From Kribbella antibiotica (lineage in GTDB: Bacteria; Actinomycetota; Actinomycetes; Propionibacteriales; Kribbellaceae), in contig NZ_SMKX01000027.1 in assembly GCF_004349055.1 (NCBI RefSeq), forward strand, positions 16,888 through 80,887: a stretch of 64,000 bases of DNA, in the 5' to 3' direction. The position numbers and the translations under genes are program-made. Position 1 is the stretch's first letter; each line of letters opens with the position of its first letter. Shown here in pieces: positions 26,718 through 46,024 of this stretch. Below the pieces are notes generated by a model, which was not told where the DNA came from, made no database searches, and was given only the letters and a program-made list of their open reading frames with translations.

Positions 26718-27136
26718 CAGTTCTCACCTGCCTCTCGGGTGATGAAGCGGCACTTCATCGGCAACTTGTGAATCGCGCGGCGCATGGCCTCGCGGGCGGT
26801 GCCTTCGTCAACACCGGAGAGCTCGAACATCACTCGACCGGTCTTGACATTCGCGATCCACCACTCCGGCGAACCCTTACCGGAACCCATCCGGGTCTCG
26901 GCCGGCTTCTTGGTCAGCGGGCGGTCCGGGTAGATGTTGATCCAGACCTTTCCGCCACGCTTGATGTGCCGGGTCATCGCAATACGCGCCGACTCGATCT
27001 GCCGGTTGGTGACGTAGTGGCTTTCCAGCGCCTGGATGCCGAACTCACCGAATGCCAGCGTGGTGCCGCCCTTGGCAGCGCCGGAGCGCCCCGGGTGGTG
27101 CTGCTTGCGGTGCTTGACTTTACGGGGGATGAGCAT
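26717..27136 (-). CDS. rplP: 50S ribosomal protein L16
   Basis: 139 aa; L16 shapes the A-site tRNA pocket. It begins [20 protein letters not shown] and contains [37 protein letters not shown] and [17 protein letters not shown]. It shares a base with the rpmC start and lies 3 nt after rpsC. Confidence 0.98.
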   Translation of the reverse strand: MLIPRKVKHRKQHHPGRSGAAKGGTTLAFGEFGIQALESHYVTNRQIESARIAMTRHIKRGGKVWINIYPDRPLTKKPAETRMGSGKGSPEWWIANVKTGRVMFELSGVDEGTAREAMRRAIHKLPMKCRFITREAGEN

Positions 27137-27139
27137 TGT

Positions 27140-28003
<864 letters not shown>

Positions 28004-28004
28004 G

Positions 28005-28607
28005 TCAGGACTCCTTCTTCTCAGCGGTGGCCTTCTTGGCTGCCGCCTTTTTGGCGGTGGCCTTCTTGGCCGGCTTGTCAGCTGCGTCCGACTTGTCGGC
28101 TGCAGCCTTCTTCGCCGTCTTCTTGGCCGGGGCCTTCTTGGCAGTCTCTGCCTTGGCCTCGTCCGCCTTCTTGGCGGTCTTCTTGGCCGGCGCCTTCGCG
28201 GCGGGCTCCTCGAAGTCACGCGGCTGCACCACAACAGTAATGTGGCTGGTCCGCTTGTGGATCGGGGTGGCCCGACCCTGGGCGCGGGGGCGGTGACGCT
28301 TCAGCGTCGGTCCCTCGTCGACCAGGATCTTCGAGACGATCAGCTCGTCCCGGCTCAGGTGCTCGGTGCCCTCGGCGTTCGCCGCGGCGCTGTCCACGAC
28401 CTTGTACACGGTCGCGGCAGCGGCCTGCGGGGCGAACTTCAGAGTGGCGAGTGCGTCGTCGACGCCCACACCGCGCACCAGATCGGCCACGCGACGCGCC
28501 TTCATCGGCGTCACGCGGACGAAGCGCGCGACCGCGAAGGCCCCGGGCTGCTCGCCCAACAGGCTCTCGCGACGGGCACTTACGGCCCTACGCTCTTGAA
28601 CGCTCAT
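28005..28607 (-). CDS. rplV: 50S ribosomal protein L22 with Lys/Ala repeat tail
   Basis: L22 lines the exit tunnel with its beta-hairpin. The core (residues about 20-130) has [16 protein letters not shown] and [20 protein letters not shown]. The remaining ~65 residues are a lysine/alanine tail with repeated PAKKTAKKA units, like histone-H1-type tails, making 200 aa against about 110-130. It lies 1 nt before rpsC. Confidence 0.96.
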   Translation of the reverse strand: MSVQERRAVSARRESLLGEQPGAFAVARFVRVTPMKARRVADLVRGVGVDDALATLKFAPQAAAATVYKVVDSAAANAEGTEHLSRDELIVSKILVDEGPTLKRHRPRAQGRATPIHKRTSHITVVVQPRDFEEPAAKAPAKKTAKKADEAKAETAKKAPAKKTAKKAAADKSDAADKPAKKATAKKAAAKKATAEKKES

Positions 28608-28658
28608 GATGTTCGAATCTCTCCGTAGGTTGCTTTCGCGTCGTCAACTGACCAGCGG

Positions 28659-28940
28659 TCAGCGACGCCGTGACTTCCGGTCGTCCTTCTCGTGACCCTT
28701 GAACGTCCGGGTCGGGGCGAACTCGCCGAGCTTGTGCCCGACCATCGCGTCCGTCACGAACACCGGCACGTGCTTGCGGCCGTCGTGCACCGCAATCGTG
28801 TGGCCGATCATGTCCGGCACGATCATCGATCGGCGGGACCAGGTCTTGATAACGTTCTTGGTGCCCTTTTCGTTCTGCACCTCCACCTTCTTTGCAAGGT
28901 GGTGGTCGACGAACGGGCCCTTCTTCAAGCTGCGTGGCAT
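28659..28940 (-). CDS. rpsS: 30S ribosomal protein S19
   Basis: 93 aa, in the 30S head with S13. [38 protein letters not shown] and [15 protein letters not shown] are diagnostic. It lies 15 nt after rplB, and a small CTGACC/GGTCAG hairpin (28648-28662) overlaps its stop. Confidence 0.98.
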   Translation of the reverse strand: MPRSLKKGPFVDHHLAKKVEVQNEKGTKNVIKTWSRRSMIVPDMIGHTIAVHDGRKHVPVFVTDAMVGHKLGEFAPTRTFKGHEKDDRKSRRR

Positions 28941-28955
28941 TCTGGCCGGCTCCTA

Positions 28956-29789
28956 TCAGCGCTTCTTGCCGGCCTTGCGGCGCCGGACGATCATGCGGTC
29001 GCTTTCCTTGCGGGTACGGGTACGCCCCTCGGGCTTACCCCACGGGGACACCGGGTGGCGTCCACCCGAGGTCTTACCCTCACCACCACCATGCGGGTGG
29101 TCGACCGGGTTCATCGCGACACCGCGGACGGTCGGGCGCTTGCCCTTCCAGCGCATCCGGCCCGCCTTGCCCCAGTTGATGTTCGACTGCTCACCGTTGC
29201 CCACCTCACCGAGGGTGGCGCGGCAGCGCACGTCGACCATCCGGACCTCGCCGGACGGCATCCGCAGGGTTGCCATCCGACCCTCCTTCGCCACCAGCTG
29301 AATGCTGGTACCGGCGGAGCGGCCCATCTTGGCGCCACCGCCCGGACGCAGCTCAACCGCGTGGATCGTGGAGCCGACCGGGATGTTGCGCAGCGGCAGG
29401 TTGTTGCCGATCTTGATGTCGGCGGCCGGACCGTTCTCGACGACGGTGCCCTGCTTCAGGTTCGTCGGGGCGAGGATGTAGCGCTTCTCGCCGTCGACGT
29501 AGTGCAGCAGTGCGATCCGCGCGGTGCGGTTCGGGTCGTACTCGATCTCGGCAACCTTCGCCGGGACGCCGTCCTTGTCGTACCGCTTGAAGTCGATCAG
29601 GCGGTACGCACGCTTGTGACCGCCGCCCTGGTGCCGAGTGGTGATCTTGCCGCTGTTGTTGCGGCCACCCTTCTTCGGCAGCGGGCGGAGCAGCGACTTC
29701 TCAGGCGTCGATCGGGTGAGCTCGACGAAGTCGGCCACGCTCGAGCCACGACGGCCCGGCGTTGTCGGCTTGTATTTGCGGATACCCAT
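28956..29789 (-). CDS. rplB: 50S ribosomal protein L2
   Basis: 277 aa; L2 supports subunit joining and peptidyl transfer. It begins [15 protein letters not shown] and holds the conserved [20 protein letters not shown] loop, which contains the histidine near the peptidyl-transferase centre. It shares a base with the rplW stop. Confidence 0.98.
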   Translation of the reverse strand: MGIRKYKPTTPGRRGSSVADFVELTRSTPEKSLLRPLPKKGGRNNSGKITTRHQGGGHKRAYRLIDFKRYDKDGVPAKVAEIEYDPNRTARIALLHYVDGEKRYILAPTNLKQGTVVENGPAADIKIGNNLPLRNIPVGSTIHAVELRPGGGAKMGRSAGTSIQLVAKEGRMATLRMPSGEVRMVDVRCRATLGEVGNGEQSNINWGKAGRMRWKGKRPTVRGVAMNPVDHPHGGGEGKTSGGRHPVSPWGKPEGRTRTRKESDRMIVRRRKAGKKR

Positions 29790-30094
29790 TACGACTGGCC
29801 TCCGAAGATATCGATGCGGTCGTCACCCTTGAGGGTCACGATCGCCCGCTTGGTGTCCGGGCGCTTGCCCCAGCCCGACCGGGTGCGGCGACGCTTGCCC
29901 TTGCGGTTCAGCGTGTTGACGTCGTTGACCTTGACCTTGAACACCTTCTCGACCGCGAGCTTGATCTCGGTCTTGTTGGCGTCGGTGGCCACCTCGAACG
30001 TGTACTTCTGCTCGTCCAGCAGGCCGTAGCTCTTCTCGCTCACGACCGGCCGCAGCAGCACGTCCCGCGGGTCCTTGTTCACCCCGTGACTCAT
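29789..30094 (-). CDS. rplW: 50S ribosomal protein L23
   Basis: 101 aa; L23 is the main trigger-factor and SRP docking protein at the tunnel exit. [20 protein letters not shown] and [20 protein letters not shown] are diagnostic. It overlaps rplD by 4 nt and rplB by 1 nt. Confidence 0.98.
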   Translation of the reverse strand: MSHGVNKDPRDVLLRPVVSEKSYGLLDEQKYTFEVATDANKTEIKLAVEKVFKVKVNDVNTLNRKGKRRRTRSGWGKRPDTKRAIVTLKGDDRIDIFGGQS

Positions 30095-30786
30095 GCTTCA
30101 ACCTCCTGCTCGGCCTCGGTCGACGTTGCGACGGCCTTCACGGACTTACCTTTCGGCGCGCCGGCGACAAAGGTGTCGAGGGCGGCCTTGGTGAAAACGA
30201 CCGCGTCGCTGCAGAGAACGTCGTACGCGTTCAGCTGGTCAGCGGCGATCAGGTGCACGTGCTGCACGTTGCGCAGGCTCAGCCAGGTGCTCTCGTCGGC
30301 GCGGTCCACGACGACGAGCGCCTTACCCGGGTCGGTGACCAGGGCCAGGACGTTCAGCGCGCCCTTGGTGGACGGGGTGTCGCCGTCGAGGAAACTCTCG
30401 ACCACGATCACCCGGCCGTCACGGGCCCGGTCCGACAGCGAGCCACGCAGCGCGGCAGCGATCATCTTCTTGGGGGTCCGCTGGCTGTAGTCACGCGGCG
30501 TGGGGCCGTGAACGACGCCACCACCGGTGAACTGCGGCGCGCGGGTCGAGCCCTGACGGGCGCGACCGGTGCCCTTCTGGCGGTACGGCTTGGCGCCACC
30601 ACCGGACACCTCGCCCCGGCGCTTGACCTTGTGCGTGCCCTGACGAGCAGCAGCCAACTGGGCCACCACGACCTGGTGGATCAGCGGGATGTTGACCTGG
30701 ACGTCGAACAGCTCGGCCGGAAGCTCGGCAGAACCCTTCTTAGTGACCTTGTCGCCCTTCACGGCGACGACGTCGACGGTGCTCAC
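30091..30786 (-). CDS. rplD: 50S ribosomal protein L4
   Basis: 231 aa. The extended loop that lines the exit tunnel contains the conserved [21 protein letters not shown]. coli L4 represses the S10 operon; whether that holds here is unknown. The tail ends in an acidic EAEQEVEA. It overlaps rplC and rplW by 4 nt each. Confidence 0.98.
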   Translation of the reverse strand: MSTVDVVAVKGDKVTKKGSAELPAELFDVQVNIPLIHQVVVAQLAAARQGTHKVKRRGEVSGGGAKPYRQKGTGRARQGSTRAPQFTGGGVVHGPTPRDYSQRTPKKMIAAALRGSLSDRARDGRVIVVESFLDGDTPSTKGALNVLALVTDPGKALVVVDRADESTWLSLRNVQHVHLIAADQLNAYDVLCSDAVVFTKAALDTFVAGAPKGKSVKAVATSTEAEQEVEA

Positions 30787-31436
30787 TTGGCCCCCTTCGC
30801 GGCGTTACGGATCAGCACGAGGCCGCCCTTGGGTCCGGGAACGGCACCCTTGAGCAGGATCAGACCGCGCTCCACATCGACCGCGTGCACGGTGATGTTC
30901 TGCGTGGTGACCTTCTCGTGGCCCATCCGGCCCGACATCTTCATTCCCTTGAAAACCCGGCCGGGGGTGGCGCAGCCGCCGATGGAACCCGGCGAACGGT
31001 GCTTCTTGTGCACACCGTGGCTGGCGCGGAGGCCGTGGAAGCCGTGCCGCTTCATGACACCGGCGAAGCCCTTGCCCTTGCTGGTGGCGGAAACGTCGAC
31101 CAGCTCACCGGCCTCGAATGCCTCGGCCTTGATCTCCTGGCCCAGCGTGTACTCGCTGGCGTCGGCGGTCCGCAGCTCGAGCAGGTGGCGGCGAGGAGTC
31201 ACGCCGGCCTTCTCGAAGTGGCCGCGCATCGGCGAGGTCACCTTGCGGGGGTCGATGTCGCCGAACGCGATCTGAACGCCGTCGTACCCGGCGTCAGCCG
31301 AGGTACGGACACCGGTGACGACACACGGGCCGGCCTGGATCACGGTGACGGGGACGACTCGGTTGTTCTCGTCCCAGGTCTGGGTCATGCCGAGCTTGGT
31401 GCCCAGCAGCCCTCGCGTGTTTTTAGTGTTGCTCAT
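30783..31436 (-). CDS. rplC: 50S ribosomal protein L3
   Basis: 217 aa from ATG 31436 ([19 protein letters not shown]). L3 is near the peptidyl-transferase centre. The loop [20 protein letters not shown] carries the residues contacting 23S rRNA, and [19 protein letters not shown] follows. The 14 upstream in-frame codons reach rpsJ and are excluded. It lies 16 nt after rpsJ. Confidence 0.97.
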   Translation of the reverse strand: MSNTKNTRGLLGTKLGMTQTWDENNRVVPVTVIQAGPCVVTGVRTSADAGYDGVQIAFGDIDPRKVTSPMRGHFEKAGVTPRRHLLELRTADASEYTLGQEIKAEAFEAGELVDVSATSKGKGFAGVMKRHGFHGLRASHGVHKKHRSPGSIGGCATPGRVFKGMKMSGRMGHEKVTTQNITVHAVDVERGLILLKGAVPGPKGGLVLIRNAAKGAK

Positions 31437-31452
31437 TGGCTGTTCGCGTCCC

Positions 31453-31761
31453 TCAGAGCTTGATCTCGATGTCGACACCGGCCGGCAGGTCGAGCCGCAT
31501 CAGCGAGTCGACGGTCTTCGGCGTGGGGTCGATGATGTCGATGAGCCGCTTGTGGGTGCGCATCTCGAAGTGCTCGCGGCTGTCCTTGTACTTGTGCGGC
31601 GAGCGGATGACGCAGAACACGTTCTTTTCCGTCGGCAACGGCACCGGGCCAGCAACCTTCGCACCAGTACGCGTCACCGTGTCGACAATCTTGCGTGCCG
31701 AGCTGTCGATGACCTCGTGGTCGTAGGCCTTCAGCCGGATGCGGATCTTTTGTCCCGCCAT
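31453..31761 (-). CDS. rpsJ: 30S ribosomal protein S10 (NusE)
   Basis: 102 aa from ATG 31761 ([20 protein letters not shown]) with AAGGA about 8 nt upstream. S10 is a head protein and, as NusE, links ribosome and RNA polymerase in antitermination. [20 protein letters not shown] is diagnostic. It opens the S10 operon after a long structured leader containing a 24-nt element also present before rpsL. Confidence 0.98.
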   Translation of the reverse strand: MAGQKIRIRLKAYDHEVIDSSARKIVDTVTRTGAKVAGPVPLPTEKNVFCVIRSPHKYKDSREHFEMRTHKRLIDIIDPTPKTVDSLMRLDLPAGVDIEIKL

Positions 31762-31804
31762 CGCTTCGCTTCGTCCTTCTCTATCGTCTTCGTTGCGTTG
31801 CTCC

Positions 31805-31828
31805 GACCCCCGCGGTCGGGTGTGTCGC
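31805..31828 (-). repeat. 24-nt leader element, copy upstream of rpsJ
   Basis: 24 nt identical to 36474-36497 before rpsL (central part GGTCGGGTGTGTCGC on the plus strand). In the transcript it gives GCGACACACC followed by a hairpin CCGACC/GGTCGG (plus-strand 31803-31819, 5-nt loop). It ends 44 nt before the rpsJ ATG. Both copies have the same orientation and stand in leaders of the same translation supercluster. Confidence 0.75.
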
Positions 31829-32084
31829 CGTGTGCCTAAAAATCTGCGCGGCACACGCGTGACTCACCGCTTCGTCGATCGGGATGGTGATCGGGGCTCG
31901 GTCTCGGACCGGGCCTCGGCATGGTCTCCGGTCCGGCGCACCAGCCAACTGGAACAGTTGGGGCGCGCCCCGGCAACCTCGCCTGAGCAACCTGAATATT
32001 GTGCCAGAGATCGGCGTCGAAACGCCAATCGGGTGGCTTTGAGCCCGATCCCAGCCCACCTGAGCAGGGATCGAGCGCAAAGCA

Positions 32085-32124
32085 GAGGTCCGCGGGGCTC
32101 AGACTGCGAGCCCTCGCGGACCTC
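32085..32124 (-). terminator. tuf terminator
   Basis: A long stem pairs 32085-32100 with 32108-32124 (GAGGTCCGC... with ...GCGGACCTC), interrupted by one bulged base, with a 7-nt loop. It starts 7 nt after the tuf stop and closes the rpsL-rpsG-fusA-tuf unit. Confidence 0.8.
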
Positions 32125-32130
32125 GTGAGA

Positions 32131-33324
32131 TCACTTGAGGATCTTGGTGACCCGGCCGGCGCCGACGGTGCGGCCACCTTCACGGATCGCGAACTTCAGG
32201 TTCTCTTCCATGGCGATCGGCTGGATCAGCTCGACGTTCATGTCGGTGTTGTCGCCCGGCATGACCATCTCGGTGCCCTCGGGGAGGGTAACGACGCCGG
32301 TCACGTCCGTGGTGCGGAAGTAGAACTGCGGGCGGTAGTTCTGGAAGAACGGCGTGTGCCGGCCGCCCTCTTCCTTCGAGAGGATGTAGACCGAAGCCTC
32401 GAAGGCGGTGTGCGGGGTCGTGGTGCCCGGCTTGATGACAACCATGCCGCGCTCGACGTCCTCGCGCTTGGTGCCACGAAGCAGCAGACCGACGTTCTCG
32501 CCGGCCTCACCGGTGTCGAGCAGCTTGCGGAACATCTCGATGCCGGTGACCGTGGTGGTCTGCTTGGCCTCGCGGATGCCGATCAGGTCGACGGTCTCGT
32601 TGACCTTGACCACACCGCGCTCGATCCGGCCGGTGATGACGGTACCGCGACCCGTGATGGTGAAGACATCCTCCACCGGCATCAGGAACGGCTTGTCGAT
32701 CTCGCGGACCGGCTGCGGGATGTAAGCGTCGACGGCGTCCATCAGCTCGATGATCGACTCGGCCCACTTGGCGTCACCCTGCAGTGCGGGGTGCGCGGCG
32801 ACCCGGACGATCGGCGCGTTGTCGCCGTCGAACTCCTGGTCGGAGAGCAGCTCGCGAACCTCGAGCTCGACGAGCTCCAGGATCTCCTCGTCGTCGACCA
32901 TGTCGCACTTGTTCAGCGCGACGACCATCGCCGGCACGCCGACCTGACGGGCGAGCAGCACGTGCTCACGCGTCTGGGGCATCGGGCCGTCGGTGGCGGC
33001 GACGACCAGGATCGCACCGTCCATCTGGGCCGCACCGGTGATCATGTTCTTGATGTAGTCCGCGTGCCCCGGGCAGTCGACGTGGGCGTAGTGCCGGGCC
33101 TCGGTCTGGTACTCGACGTGCGCGATCGAGATCGTGATACCGCGCTGACGCTCTTCCGGCGCCTTGTCGATCTGATCGAAGGCCGACGCCTCGTTCAGGG
33201 TCGGGTACTTGTCGTGCAGCACCTTGGTGATCGCCGCGGTAAGAGTGGTCTTACCGTGGTCGATGTGACCGATGGTGCCGATGTTGACGTGCGGCTTAGT
33301 CCGCTCGAACTTCGCCTTAGCCAC
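32131..33324 (-). CDS. tuf: Elongation factor Tu
   Basis: Delivers aminoacyl-tRNA to the ribosome with GTP. 397 aa from GTG 33324. The P-loop is GHIDHGKTT (19-27), G2-G3 include [13 protein letters not shown] and [11 protein letters not shown], and the guanine motif is [11 protein letters not shown]. It is the last gene of the str operon, 72 nt after fusA. Confidence 0.99.
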   Translation of the reverse strand: MAKAKFERTKPHVNIGTIGHIDHGKTTLTAAITKVLHDKYPTLNEASAFDQIDKAPEERQRGITISIAHVEYQTEARHYAHVDCPGHADYIKNMITGAAQMDGAILVVAATDGPMPQTREHVLLARQVGVPAMVVALNKCDMVDDEEILELVELEVRELLSDQEFDGDNAPIVRVAAHPALQGDAKWAESIIELMDAVDAYIPQPVREIDKPFLMPVEDVFTITGRGTVITGRIERGVVKVNETVDLIGIREAKQTTTVTGIEMFRKLLDTGEAGENVGLLLRGTKREDVERGMVVIKPGTTTPHTAFEASVYILSKEEGGRHTPFFQNYRPQFYFRTTDVTGVVTLPEGTEMVMPGDNTDMNVELIQPIAMEENLKFAIREGGRTVGAGRVTKILK

Positions 33325-33396
33325 TGGGGCCCTCCTGGAAAGTGTTGACTTACGCCGTACGCCGACGCGCTGTGGGTTGGTTGGACCGGAGCGAGA

Positions 33397-35508
<2,112 letters not shown>

Positions 35509-35557
35509 CTCGGTGGTCTACCTCTCGATTCTGTGCTGCATAAAAAGTGTGAGTGCA

Positions 35558-35576
35558 GGGGTCCGGAGCGGACCCC
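35558..35576 (-). terminator. Hairpin between rpsG and fusA
   Basis: Perfect 8-bp stem GGGGTCCG/CGGACCCC (35558-35565 with 35569-35576), 3-nt loop, 3 nt after the rpsG stop. In the transcript it is followed 12-13 nt later by CTTTTT. It looks like a partial terminator or processing site separating rpsLG from fusA-tuf. Confidence 0.6.
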
Positions 35577-35579
35577 GGA

Positions 35580-36050
35580 TCACCAGCGGTAGTGAGCGAA
35601 GGCCTTGTTGGCTTCGGCCATCTTGTGCGTGTCCTCGCGGCGCTTGACCGAGGCACCCAGACCGTTGGAGGCGTCCAGGATCTCGTTCATCAGGCGCTCG
35701 GCCATCGTCTTCTCGCGACGAGCGCGGGAGTACGACGTCAGCCAGCGCAGGGCCAGCGTGTTCGAGCGGCCCGGCTTGACCTCGATCGGCACCTGGTAGG
35801 TGGCGCCACCGACACGACGGCTCTTCACCTCGATGCTCGGCTTCACGTTGTCCAGCGCGCGCTTGAGCGTGATGACCGGGTCGGTGCCCGTCTTCGTCTT
35901 CGTGCCCTCGAGGGCCGTGTAGACGATGCTCTGCGCGATCTGCTTCTTGCCGTCGACCAGGATCTTCGAGATCAACTGGGTGACGAGCGGTGAAGCGTAG
36001 ACCGGGTCGATGATGACCGGCCGCTTCGGGGCGGGACCCTTGCGCGGCAT
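35580..36050 (-). CDS. rpsG: 30S ribosomal protein S7
   Basis: 156 aa; S7 nucleates 30S head assembly. [40 protein letters not shown] and NKAFAHYRW at the end are diagnostic. In E. coli S7 represses its own operon. The start shares one base with the rpsL stop (TAATG). Confidence 0.98.
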   Translation of the reverse strand: MPRKGPAPKRPVIIDPVYASPLVTQLISKILVDGKKQIAQSIVYTALEGTKTKTGTDPVITLKRALDNVKPSIEVKSRRVGGATYQVPIEVKPGRSNTLALRWLTSYSRARREKTMAERLMNEILDASNGLGASVKRREDTHKMAEANKAFAHYRW

Positions 36051-36424
36051 TAGCTCTTCTCCTTCTTCGCGCCGTAACGGCTGCGAGCCTGCTTACGGTT
36101 CTTCACACCCTGGGTGTCGAGCGAACCGCGGATGATCTTGTACCGGACACCGGGCAGGTCCTTCACACGACCGCCACGCACGAGCACGATCGAGTGCTCC
36201 TGCAGGTTGTGGCCGACGCCGGGGATGTACGCGGTGACCTCGATGCCGCTGGTCAAGCGAACACGCGCAACCTTGCGAAGGGCCGAGTTCGGCTTCTTCG
36301 GCGTGGTGGTGTAGACGCGTGTGCACACACCGCGACGCTGAGGGGAACCCTTCAGGGCGGGCGTCTTGTTCTTGGACACCTTGTCCTGGCGGCCCTTGCG
36401 GACCAGCTGCTGAATGGTGGGCAC
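36050..36424 (-). CDS. rpsL: 30S ribosomal protein S12
   Basis: S12 is the decoding-centre protein and streptomycin target. I start at GTG 36424 ([15 protein letters not shown]), giving the standard 124 aa. The two resistance loops, [20 protein letters not shown] and [20 protein letters not shown], carry the sensitive-type lysines. It is the first gene of the str operon, with a good promoter and a ~190-nt leader. Confidence 0.98.
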   Translation of the reverse strand: MPTIQQLVRKGRQDKVSKNKTPALKGSPQRRGVCTRVYTTTPKKPNSALRKVARVRLTSGIEVTAYIPGVGHNLQEHSIVLVRGGRVKDLPGVRYKIIRGSLDTQGVKNRKQARSRYGAKKEKS

Positions 36425-36473
36425 CGCGTAGGTCTCTTTCTGTCGTCCGGCTTTCTGCTCATGCTGTGTGCCT

Positions 36474-36497
36474 GACCCCCGCGGTCGGGTGTGTCGC
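36474..36497 (-). repeat. 24-nt leader element, copy upstream of rpsL
   Basis: Identical in all 24 positions and orientation to 31805-31828 before rpsJ. It ends 49 nt before the rpsL start, against 44 nt for rpsJ. Its hairpin is CCGACC with GGTCAG, one pair weaker than in the rpsJ copy. Confidence 0.75.
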
Positions 36498-36623
36498 GTG
36501 CACACGGGCGTACCGGAGCCGTAATCTTTCAGACTGTCGGCAAGAGTCCCGTGCCACGCGCGCAGACCCAATTATTTCGAGGGGCACGCATGACGGCCCA
36601 GGATGACCCGGGCACGATCGTTA

Positions 36624-36652
36624 AGAGTAGCGGCTGCCTCCAGCACGGTCAA
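36624..36652 (-). promoter_or_regulatory. Candidate promoter of the str operon (rpsL)
   Basis: TTGACC (36647-36652) and TACTCT (36624-36629) on the minus strand, spaced 17 nt: a near-consensus housekeeping promoter. It predicts a start near 36617 and a leader of about 190 nt that includes the shared 24-nt element. Confidence 0.65.
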
Positions 36653-36767
36653 AATGACTAACCGGACCACATCGAGGCTGGGCCGCGTTTCTAGTCTACA
36701 GGCTCCACGGGGTACCTCTCACCGCTACGGCAGCAGGTATCGCCACCAGACCAGTGGGAGCCTGGAC

Positions 36768-36789
36768 CGGCGCCGCCCCAGCGGCGCCG
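36768..36789 (-). terminator. Terminator of the hydrolase/NTF2 fusion gene
   Basis: 9-bp GC stem CGGCGCCGC/GCGGCGCCG (36768-36776 with 36781-36789) with loop CCCA, 41 nt after the stop at 36831. The 36425-36830 gap otherwise holds the rpsL leader and promoter; I see nothing more in it. Confidence 0.6.
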
Positions 36790-36830
36790 CAGCACGTCCA
36801 GCAGGCGGATCCTTGTCTCACCCCAGTGGG

Positions 36831-38153
36831 TCAGGAGCGGAACTCGACCTCGGCGATCAGGCCTTCGCTGACGCGGTACAACGCGATCCGCGCCACCGGC
36901 TCGCCACTGTCGTGGACCACCTGGTGCTCAACCACCCACTCGCCGAGCATCAGTTTCTGCATCACTTCGGTCTTGCAGCTGCCTGCGTCGAACAGCGGCC
37001 GATAGAGCTCACGGAGGAAGCGGCGGCCCTTCATCTCGGTGCCATCGGCAAACGAGATCCGGGCCGTCGGCGAATACATCGCCAGGAACGCCTCCAGATC
37101 GTGCGCTGCGTACGCCGAGTGCTCCCGCCCGACAACCCGTGCGGCAGCAGTGTCAGCGGCTCCGAACGAGCTGGAGATCGAGCTCAGCAGGTCGGTGGTC
37201 TCCGGCAGCTGCGCACTGGCGGGCGCGGCAGCTGCGGGGGTGGGGGCAACAGTCTTGGCAGGCGCTACGACTGCTTCGGCGATGGGGAGCTCTTCCTTGA
37301 CCGGTTCGGGTTTCGGCTTCGAGGCCGCCGTCGTCCGGCGGGTGCTGGTGGTCGTGGTGGTGCTAGTAGTAGTGGCGACAGCGACTCTCGCCTTCGGTGG
37401 CGGGACAAGCAGGCCGTCGTGGGTCCCCGGCTCTTCGCCCAGGTGGGCGATCGCCCAGTCCAGAGCCTTGGTGACGGCGGCGCGTGATTCTTCGGTGTGG
37501 TCGAGCATGTCGAACCCGTGGTGCCCTTTCGGTACGTCGATGATGTCCAGCGCAGTGCCACCCGCGGAGACGAACTCCGCAACGGGGCCGGCGAGCTCAG
37601 CCCGCTCGAGCCCGACCTTGGTGAGCAGCACCGGCAGGTCCTTGTGTTTGCCGATGACCTCGGCAGCGTTGACCAGATCGTCGACACCGGGCGGTGTGGC
37701 GAGCATTGGATAGGTGAGGGCGACGCCGCGCAGCCAGTCGGGGCGGCTGTCCAGCCACTCCCCCGCCAGCAGGCCGGCACCGGAGAAGAACCACAGCACG
37801 ACCCGATCCGGGTCGACGTGCGGATCAGAACGCAGTACGCCGATCGCTGCCTCCACCTCGTCGGCGGCGACGGACAGCTTGTCCAGGCCATTGATGAGGC
37901 TGTGATCGACGACCGCGGCCACCGCTCCACGGCGAGCGGCGGCGGTCGCATATCCCTGGTAGACCGGCCATTCCCGAGGTGTCGCCTCGAGATCGGGCGG
38001 CGCGGGACCACCGTGCACAAAGAGAATCGCACCGTGCCGGGCGCTGCCGGCCGGGCGGTAGAAGTCGATCTCGCCGAGCCTGTCGACACGCACCCCGGGC
38101 CCGTCCGGCACACCGAGGACGAAGGGGCGCAGATAGCCCGGAAGATCCGTCAT
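36831..38153 (-). CDS. Alpha/beta-hydrolase fused to an NTF2/SnoaL-like domain
   Basis: 440 aa from ATG 38153. Residues about 20-245 form an alpha/beta hydrolase of the dienelactone-hydrolase/esterase type: oxyanion segment ILFVHGGPAPPD, nucleophile elbow WFFSGAGLL (Ser124, without the usual Gly two places before it) and a histidine in PKGHHGFDML (211-212). A Thr/Ser-rich then Pro/Ala-rich linker (about 255-335) leads to a C-terminal NTF2-like domain (about 340-440: HDLEAFLAMYSPTARISFAD, then EWVVEHQVVHDSGEPVARIA). The substrate is unknown. It lies between the rpoC and rpsL operons with its own terminator. Confidence 0.8.
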   Translation of the reverse strand: MTDLPGYLRPFVLGVPDGPGVRVDRLGEIDFYRPAGSARHGAILFVHGGPAPPDLEATPREWPVYQGYATAAARRGAVAAVVDHSLINGLDKLSVAADEVEAAIGVLRSDPHVDPDRVVLWFFSGAGLLAGEWLDSRPDWLRGVALTYPMLATPPGVDDLVNAAEVIGKHKDLPVLLTKVGLERAELAGPVAEFVSAGGTALDIIDVPKGHHGFDMLDHTEESRAAVTKALDWAIAHLGEEPGTHDGLLVPPPKARVAVATTTSTTTTTSTRRTTAASKPKPEPVKEELPIAEAVVAPAKTVAPTPAAAAPASAQLPETTDLLSSISSSFGAADTAAARVVGREHSAYAAHDLEAFLAMYSPTARISFADGTEMKGRRFLRELYRPLFDAGSCKTEVMQKLMLGEWVVEHQVVHDSGEPVARIALYRVSEGLIAEVEFRS

Positions 38154-38272
38154 GCACCAATCTTGGACTATGCCCCGGACACTTCGAGCCACCACCCCGA
38201 GTGTCCCTGTGATCACGATCCGAAACGACCGATTTCCCTTACCCGCAAAGCGTTTGAAGTACCCCGAAAACG

Positions 38273-38312
38273 CCGGTACGGCGGCACCCCCGAAGGGATA
38301 CCGCCGTACCGG
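38273..38312 (-). terminator. rpoBC terminator
   Basis: Perfect 12-bp stem CCGGTACGGCGG/CCGCCGTACCGG (38273-38284 with 38301-38312) whose 16-nt loop can add a CCC/GGG pairing. It begins 10 nt after the rpoC stop. Confidence 0.85.
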
Positions 38313-38322
38313 ATGACTCTGA

Positions 38323-42183
<3,861 letters not shown>

Positions 42184-42250
42184 GATGTGTTAACTCCCGT
42201 TGTTGAAGTGGTCTGAGTGAAGTGGCAGTTGATCGAGAGCGGCAACCCGC

Positions 42251-45736
<3,486 letters not shown>

Positions 45737-45760
45737 GGGGCGTCCTTCCACGGGCTCGCA

Positions 45761-45788
45761 AACTTCGGTGCTGGAACTTCGGTGCTGG
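45761..45788. repeat. Tandem 14-bp repeat in the rpoB leader
   Basis: AACTTCGGTGCTGG occurs twice in tandem (45761-45774, 45775-45788), followed by a diverged third unit (CACTTGCGGTAGC). It lies 24 nt upstream of the TTG start, within the untranslated leader. Confidence 0.8.
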
Positions 45789-45876
45789 CACTTGCGGTAG
45801 CTTCAGAGCGCAGGCCAAACCACCCCAGTCAAGTCGAGACCCAAGCCGAGGTGGAGTAAAAGCAGCGCAAAGCGAT

Positions 45877-45906
45877 AGGCTACCCGATACGGGCAAGCCT
45901 GTCCAA
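45877..45906 (-). promoter_or_regulatory. Candidate rpoB promoter
   Basis: TTGGAC (45901-45906) and TAGCCT (45877-45882), spacer 18 nt, on the minus strand, giving a leader of about 135 nt. A second TTGACG lies upstream near 45950 without a good -10. This gives rpoBC its own promoter downstream of the mce operon. Confidence 0.5.
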
Positions 45907-45967
45907 TGGGGTCCGATAGTTTGCCTTCGGACCACCCTTTCCGTCAAGGACCGACCCGGTGTCTCCA

Positions 45968-45984
45968 GTAGGTAGATCACCTAC
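45968..45984. terminator. Small hairpin after the mce operon
   Basis: Perfect GTAGGT/ACCTAC stem (45968-45973 with 45979-45984), 5-nt loop, about 40 nt beyond the last mce-linked stop. It is weak as a terminator and may instead be a DNA palindrome (operator). Confidence 0.35.
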
Positions 45985-46024
45985 GAGCCTGCCGGCGTCC
46001 TCTTGGTGCGGAGTTACACAGAGA

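Larger units (their letters stand above)
31762..32130 (-). promoter_or_regulatory. S10 operon leader and promoter region
   Basis: A 369-nt gap. In transcript order it holds the tuf terminator (own entry), an AT-rich box CACAATATTC (around 31994-32003) that may be a -10 but lacks a convincing -35, a CCAACTG/CAGTTGG hairpin (31945-31961), an 8-bp CGTGTGCC/GGCACACG hairpin (31829-31857) and the shared 24-nt element (31805-31828). If transcription starts near 31991 the leader is about 230 nt. Confidence 0.6.

Noticed and set aside
36050..36424. Streptomycin-resistance substitutions in S12
   Set aside because: The lysines in TPKKPNS and GGRVKDLPG are the sensitive type.
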